A stretch of 64,000 nucleotides of DNA from contig NC_066513.1 of the NCBI RefSeq assembly GCF_024679095.1, positions 7,860,804-7,924,803 on the forward strand, read 5' to 3'. Position numbers and translations under genes: made by a program. The DNA is from Eriocheir sinensis. Lineage: Eukaryota > Arthropoda > Malacostraca > Decapoda > Varunidae. Of the stretch, positions 55,216 through 64,000 are shown one piece after another. The notes under the pieces were generated by a model. It ran no database searches and was not told the origin of the DNA. It was given only the letters and a program-made list of their open reading frames with translations. Within the stretch, counting starts at the first letter, position 1. The number at the start of each line of letters is the position of its first letter.

Positions 55216-55521
55216 GAACGACTCCAGCGACTCAATCACTTTACACTGGATAAAAGACGCCTACAAGTGGATATGATTCAAGTCTTCAAGTACCTGAAAA
55301 AAAGTTCAATAACGTCGATTACTCCAAATTCTTTGAACTGCAAACCAACTCAAGAACTAGAAATAACAGTTTACCCTTTCAGTCGAGTCGATGTTACACA
55401 GGCAATGGAAGGAGTCATCCGCCACTTTAATAATTTTCCTTCAGAAGTAGTAAATGGGAATACTATCAACTCCTTCAAATATCGAATCGACCGTCATTTC
55501 GTTGCGTCAGGAGTAAACTGA
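55216..55521 (+). pseudogene. CR1-like LINE (type D) RT C-terminal tail
   Basis: Beyond the stop at 55213-55215 the same frame continues ERLQRLNHFTLDKRRLQ and VDMIQVFKYLKK, then VIRHFNNFPSEVVNGNTI, matching the tail of the family. A short 3' UTR runs to about 55640. The family's usual accatggggtc end is not seen. Confidence 0.75.
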
Positions 55522-55656
55522 ACATCGAGATGCGTTCATCTGCTCCAAGCCCCAAGTGGCTGTCGAGCAGATTAATTCACCAAAGCGGGCAACCTTGTAA
55601 TGAGCCAATAGGTTTTCTGTTGCCTGCATTTCCATGTTTCCATGTTTCATATGTGT

Positions 55657-55785
<129 letters not shown>

Positions 55786-56546
55786 GACAAGTTGGTGAAG
55801 AAGAGTAGGGAAAATCAAGGGTCAAATCAGAAGTTTATTCCTGATTAGTTTCGCTTGGTACAGCTTCTCCAGAGGAATGAATACACCAGTGAAAGCATGC
55901 TATATTTATACACAAAGACAAATCCCTAACTGGAAACTTCCTAGGCTTCCTCCTCGGTGGTCAGGTCGGGTCATGTGGACCTCGCTTGGGTGAGTGAGGT
56001 CTAGGGTGTGGTGGTACCCGTTGGTGGTCCGCCCCTTTAATCGCCTGCCTTGCCCTGACTGCCGCTGTGATCCTTGCCCATTTTATATCACCTGTTCTCT
56101 GGTTAATATTTTCATTCACTGATATATGTAGCGCTTCCAGTACCTTCCTCCGTAGTTTGCTTATTCCTTTCTCCAAAATCACCGCCCCTTCCCAATTAGG
56201 TAAATGCCCCCTCTCGTCAATATGGTTCACTAGTGCGCTCGTGTGACGGTGGTGACGAACGTCTGCTTTATGTTCTCTTATCCTTTTGCCCAGGCCTCTG
56301 TATGTGTCGTAACCATTACAAGGTATTCTGTACACAACACTATCTTCATTATCACGGTCATTCCTCTTAGATGTCACTAATTCACCGATCTTTTTCCCAC
56401 TGTCACACACCACCACAGTACCTGTTGGACGTAGCGCGGTGGTGAGAGCCCGTGCTAGTTTCGAATCGGGGACCACTATGTAACCGTTTCCTTTTGACTT
56501 TTTCTCAGTCTCTCCCCTCTGCATAATGTTCCGTGCTTTCCTTAAT

Positions 56547-57418
<872 letters not shown>

Positions 57419-57589
57419 TTCACTGTGCGAATGTTCAGAACATTTCAGAGATAATGTCAATCATTAATCACTCTTAACATATATGTATGCCGCTACTTTG
57501 GTTGTACATTCTTGTTTTTGATCAGTGGGGATTCTACAAAACATACTCGTACATATAAAACAAGGAAATATCTATTTACAAAATATACA

Positions 57590-57906
57590 AATACATATCT
57601 AATACAAATACAAAAAAAAAAATAACATGGAAATGATAAAATGATTTCCCGCGTACAGATGACAGTAGGGGAAGTTTAGGCGCAGCCCGATCAGGGGATT
57701 ATAGTGTTCGGGAAGGGCAAAACCTCTTGGGACAAAGGAGAAAGAAAAACACAAATCAAATACAAAAACGAAACAGTGAAGTGATGAAATTATTTCCCTT
57801 GTGCAAATGACAGTGGTATAAGTTTGGGCGCAGCCTAATCAGGGGATTATAAAGGTCCGAAAACGAAAAGCCTCTACGATCGAGTGAGGGCAGGCGTTGA
57901 TCCCAT
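57590..57906 (+). repeat. Duplicated intron segment, tandem copies interrupted by Jockey
   Basis: Two adjoining copies (about 57590-57720 and 57745-57906) of the block seen at 39325-39475, with atgataaaatgatttccc or a close variant, gcgcagcc and ggggattata in each. The second ends gttgatccca at 57906, where the Jockey poly-A end abuts; the continuation gtctgtttgtacgtctg appears at about 60312. Confidence 0.75.
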
Positions 57907-60300
57907 TTTTTTTTTTTACATCAAAGGACACGGCTCAATGACAATAAGAGTACCCCAAAAAAGCCCGCTACTCGCCGCTCCTATAAAAGATAAAAGTAAA
58001 GAGTAGCCAAAAGAGAGGTCAATTTCGGGTGGAGAGGCGTCTTGATACACTCTTCTTGAAAGAGGGTAACTCATAGGCAGGAGGAAATACAGAAGAAGGA
58101 AGGCTGTTCCAGAGTTTACCAGTGAAGGGGATGAAAGAATGGAGATGCTGGTTAACTCTTGCATAAGGGGTTTGGACAGTATAGGGATAAGCATGAGTAG
58201 AAAGTCGTGTGCAGCGGGGCCGCGGGAGGGGGGGAGGCTTGCAGTTAGCACGTTCAGAAGAGCAGTCAGCGTGAACATATAGATAGAAGATAAAAAGAGA
58301 GGCGGAATTTAAGAGATAGAAGACTATCAGTAAGAGGAGTCTTATAATACCGACCTTAGACTCCACTCTGTCTAGGAGAGCTGTGTGAATGAAGCCCCCC
58401 CGCCCCCAACACGTGAGGTGCATACTCCATACAAGGGCGGAAAAGGCCCTTATAAATGGAAAGTATCTGTGCAGGGGAGAAGAACTGGCGGAGACGGTAC
58501 AGAACGCCAAGCCTAGAGGAAGCTGACTTAGTAAGAGAAGAGATATGAAGTTTCCAGTTGAGATTTTGAGTTAAGGATAGACTGAGGATGTTTAATGTTG
58601 AAGAAGGTGATAGCTGAGTGTTGTCGAAGAATAGGGGATAGATATCTGGAAGATTGTGTCGAGTGGATAGGTGGAGAAACTGTGTTTTTGAGGCGTTGAA
58701 GGACACCAGGTTCTTCTTGCCCCAATCGGAAATAATAGTAAGGTCTGAGGCTAAGCGTTCTGCAGCCTCCAGCCTGGAATCGTTTAGTTCCTGTTGAGTG
58801 GGTCTTCTATTAAAAGAAGTTGAGTAATGCAGAGTGGAGTCATCGGCGTAAGAATGGATAGGACAGTTCGTTTTGGAAAGAAGATCATTAATGAACAACA
58901 GAAAGAGAGTGGGAGATAGGACAGAGCACTGCGGGACACCACTGTTAATAGGTTTAGGGGAAGAACAGTGACCGTCTACCACAGCAGAAATAGAACGGTC
59001 AGAAAGGAAACTGGAGATAAAGGTACAGAGAGAAGGATAGAAACCGTAGGAGGGTAGTTTGGAAAGCAAAGATTTGTGCCAGACCCTATCAAAGGCTTTT
59101 GATATGTCCAGCGCAATAGCAAAGGTTTCACCGAAACGGCTAAGAGAGGATGACCAAGAATCAGTTAGGAAGGCAAGGAGATCACCAGCAGAACGCCCCT
59201 TGTGGAACCCATACTTGCGATCAGATAGAAGGTCAGAAGTGGAAAGGTGCTTTCGAATCTTTCGGTTAAGGATTGATTCAAAAGCTTTAGATAGACAAGA
59301 AAGTAAAGCTATAGGACGGTAGTTTGAGGGATTGGAACGGTCACCCTTCTTAGGCACAGGCTGTATGAAGGCATACTTCCGGCAGGAAGGAAAGGTAGAT
59401 GTTGACAGGCTGAGACGAAAGAGTTTGACCAGGCAGGGTGTCAGCCCGGAAGCACAGTTTTAAGGACAAAAGGAGGCACTCCATCAGGTCCATAAGCCTT
59501 CTGAGAGTTGAGGCTAGAGAGGGCATAGAAAACATCATTTGGAAGAATCTTAATAACAGGCATAAAGGAGTCAGAGAGGGGACGAGTAGGAGGAATATGC
59601 CCAGAATCATCCAGAGTTTAGTTTTTACAGAAAGTTTGAGAGAAGAGTTCAGCCTTAGAGATAGATAAGACGGCGGTGCTGCCGTCAGGACTAAGGAGGG
59701 GAGGGAAAGATAAAGAAGTGAAGTTGGATGAGATGTGTTTGGCTAGATGCCATAAGTCCCGGGAAGAATTAGAAAAAGCAAGGTTTTGGCATTTTCTATT
59801 TATAAGGGAGTTTTTGGTAAGTCGGAGAATAGATTTGGCACGATTCCAGGCAGGAATGTAAAGATCATGGTTAGTAGGAGTGCGAAGGCTCTGGTACCTT
59901 TTGTAAGCTGCCTCTCTATCTTTGAAAGCACGAGAACAAGCGTGATTAAACCAAGACTTTTAAGCATGAGGAGTAGAGAAAGTACGTGGTATGTATGCCT
60001 CCATTCCAGTGACAATCACCTTTGTGATGTGCTGGGCACACACAGAGGGGTCTCGCTCCTGGAAGCAGTAATCATTCCACGGAAAATCGGAAAAGTCATT
60101 CCTCAGGTCGTCCCACTGATGTGAAGCAAAATGCCAGAAGCATCTCCTCTTCGGTGGGTCCAGAGGGTGTACAGGAGCGATAGGGCAGGATACATAAATA
60201 AGGTTGTGATCGGAGGAGCCCAACGGAGAGAACAGTTTGACAGAGTAAGCAGAAGGGTAGAGGTAAGGAAGAGGTCTAGTATGTTGGGCCGCTCTCCAAG
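57907..60300 (-). pseudogene. Jockey-like LINE, endonuclease C-terminus to poly-A
   Basis: Poly-A is seen as a T run at 57907-57916. The minus frame 59357-58356 (333 aa) reads NYRPIALLSCLSKAFESIL, RSAGDLLAFLTDSWSSSLSRFGE, VALDISKAFDRVWHKS-like (IALD here), GVPQCSVLSPTLF and SYADDSTLHYS. Upstream are AYGPDGV-equivalent (59610-59350) and the linker and endonuclease end ([14 protein letters not shown], 60358-59960). It is 5'-truncated at about 60300 and carries frameshifts near 59360, 59650, 59960 and 58400. The uninterrupted SWSSSLSRFGE here defines the insertion point of CR1 in the other Jockey copy. Confidence 0.85.
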
Positions 60301-60330
60301 ACTGCCCAAGACTGTCTGTTTGTACGTCTG

Positions 60331-60559
60331 TATGTGTGTGTGGGTGGGTGAGGTGCATATGTGCGTGTGTGTGTGTGCTAACATGCTTCTGTCGTATTCA
60401 GATTCGAGGAAAGACCGAAGACGTGTATCAGCTCGGTGCTGAGTCTGAAATCATCGCCACCACGCTGGGAGGTAAGAAACCCTTCCTTTCCTTGCTTCCC
60501 CTCTTCGTGCATTCTTCTGGCAGTAGTAGTTGTCTTGTGTGTGTGTGTGTGTGTGTGTA
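60331..60559. repeat. (GT)n tracts flanking exon B3
   Basis: GT-rich sequence at 60331-60378 just before the acceptor, and pure (GT)n at 60536-60559 after the donor, in the same positions as in modules 1 and 2. Confidence 0.9.
60402..60471 (+). CDS. FN3 exon B3
   Basis: This is the third copy of the 70-nt FN3 exon, encoding IRGKTEDVYQL...TTLG plus one base. Acceptor ttcag ends at 60401 and donor gtaaga starts at 60472. It is the most diverged of the three at its N-terminal end (KTEDVYQ against KNKGVDQ), while the C-terminal AESEI.ATTLG part is kept. Splice phases match B1 and B2. It follows exon A2 across a 24-kb transposon-filled intron. Confidence 0.78.
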
Positions 60560-60644
60560 CAGTTTTGAACGTTGGTACTGTTCCTCAATCCAAATTAAAG
60601 GAAATGGTCGTAGGCTAAAGACGTGGGTTAGAGGCAAGTGCTAG

Positions 60645-61176
60645 AATGGATACAAGGATGGACGGGACACTTTGGCCCAGGTCTTGGTGTTGGTTTTGGA
60701 GTGAGTTTGGATAGGTTAAATTATGTATGTGCACACACGCATACACACACAAACCTGACCTAAGCAAACCTAAGGTAACTGACTCCCAAGCAAAGACCAA
60801 GACACACCATTTATTTTATTATTTTCATTTACGGCCTTTGGCGATGGTAGGCTTTCATTCTGGAGCCTGATGGTCGGCCACAGCCTTTTATGGTGCAAGC
60901 CAGTCTTTATAGTGGTGCCATCTTGCTAGGCTCATACTGGTCCTCGGAGTTCATCTCTGATCCTCATTTAGAATAATCTAGAGTCCGGGATGATAGATGG
61001 TCTTCAGGGCAGCATGTAAGTAGTCTTCGACCACTCGGTGATGACTAAAAATTGTCAGCTTGTAGCGGCGGACGTCTATTCTAACCATTAGCATTAGAGC
61101 AAGGTGCTCATTATGACTCAGCGCATTCATCTAACAATGCAGAGGAAAGGTGACTCCTATTATGCCTCATCTGCAG
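60645..61176 (+). repeat. Module-associated intron sequence, copy 3
   Basis: The whole B3-A3 intron (about 700 bp) is the least disturbed form of the module intron. It carries both shared blocks in order, 60645-60812 and 60838-61176, with no transposon between them. It can serve as the reference for finding what was inserted into copies 1 and 2. Confidence 0.75.
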
Positions 61177-61400
61177 AACCTGGGAAAGTGACAAGTCTGC
61201 GAATGGAAGAGGCACACGGGACTTCCCTGCTGGTGACTTGGGATAACCCAATGGATAGCCCCCTTAATGAAGAGCTTGAGTCCTTCATAGTGTCCTGGGG
61301 AGTACAAGGAGAGGCCACAGGATGGAAACACCTAACGGTGGGACTACAGAAAAGATTTCTTATAAACCACCTTCAACGCAACACTTCATACACCATCAAG
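61177..61400 (+). CDS. FN3 exon A3
   Basis: This is the third copy of the 224-nt FN3 exon, encoding PGKVTSLRMEEAHGT to NTSYTIK. It is closest to A1. Acceptor is ctgcag at 61171-61176; a small insertion here changes the acceptor from the cacag of the other copies but leaves a good one. Donor is gttagt at 61401. The conserved Trp residues and LQRNTSYTI are intact and there is no stop. The exon B that completes this domain must lie beyond the window. Confidence 0.83.
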
Positions 61401-61404
61401 GTTA

Positions 61405-61760
61405 GTATATATTTACCTAGTTGTGTTTAGTTATATTTGTTTTATACGGGGTAGAAAGCTACGCTCGTACTGTCTGTCTCTTTATCTACTATAATCCAAA
61501 TTGGCCTTAAATTCATGAATCGTCTTTGCGTGGACCAAATTTTTCCAGGCCGCTGCAGGCTCTTGATTCTGTTGTATTTCATACTATTATCTTCTTTGAC
61601 CCCTTTTTCATCCCGATCAGCAACCTATATACTGTAATCAGATCTCCTCTTCCTCCCCTATGTTCCAGTGTTGGTAGGTTCAACTGATTCAATCTCTCTT
61701 CATATGTTAAATCTCTTAGTCCTGGAACAAGCTTTGTTGCTGCTCTTTGAATCCTAGGTG
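61405..61760 (-). pseudogene. Fossil LINE 3' end after exon A3
   Basis: Third copy of the module-fixed LINE remnant. The plus strand shows tttacctagttgtg right after the donor of exon A3, then the same decayed RT tail (landmarks taaattcatgaatcgtctttgcg and gatctcctctt). It is cut off at about 61760 by a plus-strand CR1-like fragment. Confidence 0.65.
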
Positions 61761-61764
61761 CCGA

Positions 61765-62711
61765 ATATAACTTTTACAGTAAGGCCTTCAGCACGAACAA
61801 CATACTTCAGTCCCTTTGCTCACAAGAACACGTCCAGTTCGCTAACTTGTGGCACAATTTTTTTACTACGTTTCGGACTTGTTCCTTGCCGATGGCATCC
61901 ACTTAAACCCTGTTGCAGCAGCCCGTTTCGGGAGGCTGCTCTGTGACCAAGTGGCTCTTTGAAAGTAAAAAAACGCCAAGGTGAGAACACCAGCAGCTCC
62001 TCCGTGAGGGAGCACTCAATCCGCGCAACCCCCCGACTCGAATCACATTAAAGCTTGAACATGAAAGAAAGTAAAGTAACTGCTAGTAAAGAAAATGTGC
62101 CAGATATCAGAGAGCGAATTTCGTAAGACTCCGTCTTCCTACGTAACAAATTTGAAGACTTTAAAGCACTCGCAGCTACAAATCATTATAACATCATCGG
62201 AGTCACAGAATCTTGGATAGACACTTCAAATAGAGATTTCATTTCGGAATATAGATTACCGGGTTATACCATTTTTAGTCATGAAGGAGAGAACAGACAG
62301 GGTGGAGGCGTTATCTTATATATCCACAACTCTCTCCAACCAGTATCCGTGAAAACAGATTTTATAACCAATGTGGACACGGTCTTCATTGAAATTAAAA
62401 ATAAGTTTTGTAAAATGGTAGTTGAACTAATCTATAGACCGCCAGGGCAGACTCTTGATATCGACCACGCATTATGTGAATAAATATTAGAAACAAGTAG
62501 CAGTTGCGAGGCAGTAATTCTGGGTGACTTTAACTTGCCAGTGAAATGATGGAGCGAACTGTTGAACTCTCATACAGTGCTAGATCTGTTCACAAATTTA
62601 TTAGAAAGTGATGTACATCAACAGGTTCAGGAACCAATTCGGGAAAATAATATACTTGATCTTATATTTTCAATGACAGCTGATCTAGTTAACGAAGTAA
62701 ATGTTAACATA
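61765..62711 (+). pseudogene. CR1-like LINE fragment (esterase end and endonuclease)
   Basis: Frames with shifts and stops. Esterase end: FLADGIHLNPVAAARFGRLL (about 61895-61940; Asp and His of the DxxH block). Endonuclease: NHYNIIGVTESWIDTSNRD (about 62185), YRLPGYTIFSHEGENRQGGG (about 62250-62310), VELIYRPPGQTLD, VILGDFNLPVK (about 62515) and NNILDLIFSMTADL. It stops at about 62711, where the tail of a minus CR1 begins. It is related to 52103-54267. Confidence 0.78.
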
Positions 62712-63377
62712 AGAAGAACATAAGAACGTAAGGAGTCTGCAAGAGGCCGGTTGGCCTATACAAGGCAGCTCCTGTACACTCAACCCCACCTTACCTCACC
62801 ATCCATGGCTTTATCTAACCTCTTTTTTAATGTATGTACGGTATTGGCACCCACAACACGGCTCCCAAGCCTGTTCCATTCGTCCACCACTCTATTGGTG
62901 AACCAATTCTTGCCTGTGTCTTTGTTAAATCTGAATTTGTCTGACTTAAAACCATTGCTACGCGTCCTACCTGGCTCTTTTACTATCAAAATCTTATTGA
63001 CATCCCCTTTATTAAAGCCCTTCATCCATTTACAGACTTCGATCAAGTCTCCTCGCAACCTTCGCTTTTCTAGAGAGTGTAGATTTAACTGCTTCAGCCT
63101 GTCTTCATAAGGCAAGTTTCTCACCCCCTGAATCATCATTGTCATCCTCCTCTGTACAGATTCTAACATCTTGATATCCATTCTATAGTAGGGGGACCAG
63201 AACTGAACTGCATAATCGAGATGAGGTCTAACTAGTCCTAAGTAAAGTTTGAGGATGACTTCAGCACTCCTATTGCTTACGCTCCTTGAGATGAAACCAA
63301 GTACTCTGTTTGCCCGATTTTTAGCCTGAATGCGTTGAGCCGTGGGACGGAGGTCAGCGCTCACTAGGACTCCTAAA
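62712..63377 (-). pseudogene. CR1-type LINE (subfamily A relative) 3' fragment
   Basis: The minus frame from about 63377 to 62780 reads LGVLVSADLRPTAQRIQAKN, NRANRVLGFISRSVSNRS, LVRPHLDYAVQFWSPYYR, SVQRRMTMMIQGVRNLP, VKEPGRTRSNGFK and NRLGSRVVGANTV. The 3' end is agactccttacgttcttatgtt with tail units. It is cut at 63377 by the foldback element. The coding part is free of stops. Confidence 0.88.
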
Positions 63378-64000
63378 GGGGCCTTCCCACATTGGAAACT
63401 TTTGATGGAAACTCCACCGTGACCCCAGTGCAACTAGTTGCAGCGGTGTTACAGCGGTGTTTCCTCCCAAGTCACAACGGTGTTTCCATGAGTCACGCCG
63501 GAGTCACGCCGGTGTTTCCATTGTTTCCACGAGTAGCGTCTTGATGGAAACTTTTTTGAACTGTCCAAAAAAGTCACAGCGGAGTCACGCCGGTGTTTCC
63601 GTGGGCCCGTGTCACGGCGGAGTCACAGCGGAGTTACAACGGAGTCACCACGGAGTTTCCTCGTACACCACGCTGTCACAGCGGTGTTGCAGCGGTGTTT
63701 CCATGATGGTGGAGGAAAACGCGTTGTAACACCGGGGTGACTCTGCTGCAACTGTGGAAACACCGCCGTGACACCCCTGCAACACCGGCGTGACTCCGTT
63801 ACAACTATGGAAACACCGCCGTAACACCACTACAACACCACCGTGACTCAGTTGTAACTATGGAAACACCGCCGTGACACCACTACAACACCACCGTGAC
63901 TCAGTTGTAACTATGGAAACACCGCCGTGACACCACTACAACACCACCGTGACTCAGTTGTAACTATGGAAACACCGCCGTGACACCCCTCCAACACCCC
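63378..64000. mobile_element. Foldback-type element with tandem repeats, running off the window
   Basis: Begins ggggccttcccacattgg after cctaaa. The left part (63420-63715) repeats gtcac-gcggngt-ttcc words; the right part (63740-64000) is the inverse sense (ggaaacaccgccgtgac). Five units of 53 bp start at 63740, 63793, 63846, 63899 and 63952. Units 2 to 4 are nearly identical. No protein can be named. The right end lies outside the window, so terminal repeats and target duplication cannot be checked. Confidence 0.7.

Noticed and set aside
63457..63830. Open frames in the terminal repeat array
   Set aside because: Reading is caused by the repeat period; no protein motif and the frame is not conserved between units.
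63740..64000. CRISPR-like array
   Set aside because: Units are contiguous 53-bp tandem repeats without unique spacers, in a eukaryotic genome.

Overview
The window looks like intronic DNA from a large animal gene. A decapod (malacostracan) crustacean is the most likely source, judged from long dinucleotide microsatellites, several CR1-type LINE subfamilies, Jockey, Penelope, Tc1/mariner, hAT, Harbinger and Ty3/gypsy elements, and tRNA-derived SINEs next to (GT)n tracts. The taxonomic call rests on recall of such repeat landscapes, not on a search. There are no bacterial-type genes, no CRISPR array and no complete RNA gene.

Host gene (plus strand). Six short exons with good splice sites encode three copies of one fibronectin type III (FN3) module. 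Each module is a 224-nt exon (A: start of the domain to the F strand) plus a 70-73-nt exon (B: end of the domain). Order: B1 8840-8909, A1 9885-10108, B2 30265-30337, A2 35730-35953, B3 60402-60471, A3 61177-61400. Introns are phase 0 between A and B and phase 1 between B and A, so A+B is a symmetrical module. Intron sequence next to the exons is also shared by the three modules, so the module was duplicated with its introns. The protein is probably an extracellular or receptor-type multi-FN3 protein; its identity cannot be decided here.

Everything else is mobile-element debris inside these introns. 1-8839: CR1-like and coiled-coil-LINE fragments and a broken copy of a large PIN/FEN-like protein family (3795-7970, minus). 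10109-30264: a Jockey fragment, a nearly full-length minus Jockey split by CR1 (14796-19675), and one coiled-coil-ORF1 LINE (minus, 30105 to about 20372) split by three insertions: a chimeric CR1 (24085-24942), an ORF1-only PHD-finger element (26789-28906, itself split by CR1), and a block carrying a palindromic hAT element (21407-23334). 30338-35729: a Harbinger element with a MADF-like ORF, a hAT MITE, and a Tc1/mariner copy that was hit by Jockey and then by a SINE. 35954-60401: CR1 fragments, large microsatellites, a Penelope 3' region, a plus-strand CR1 with an esterase domain that appears to be split by a minus CR1 which itself carries a complete Ty3/gypsy element (LTRs 40572-40855 and 46940-47220), an inverted pair of Penelope ends with a hammerhead-like motif, and a Jockey copy. 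61401-64000: further CR1 pieces and a 53-bp tandem/foldback array that runs off the window.

The best leads are the ORF1-only PHD retroelement with an intact reading frame and a clean target-site duplication, the CR1 chimera suggesting template switching, the head-to-head Penelope pair with a hammerhead-like fold, the retroelement 3' end fixed a few bases from the splice donor in all three FN3 modules, and the orphan PIN-like protein. Many coding regions carry single-base frameshifts; some may be assembly errors.
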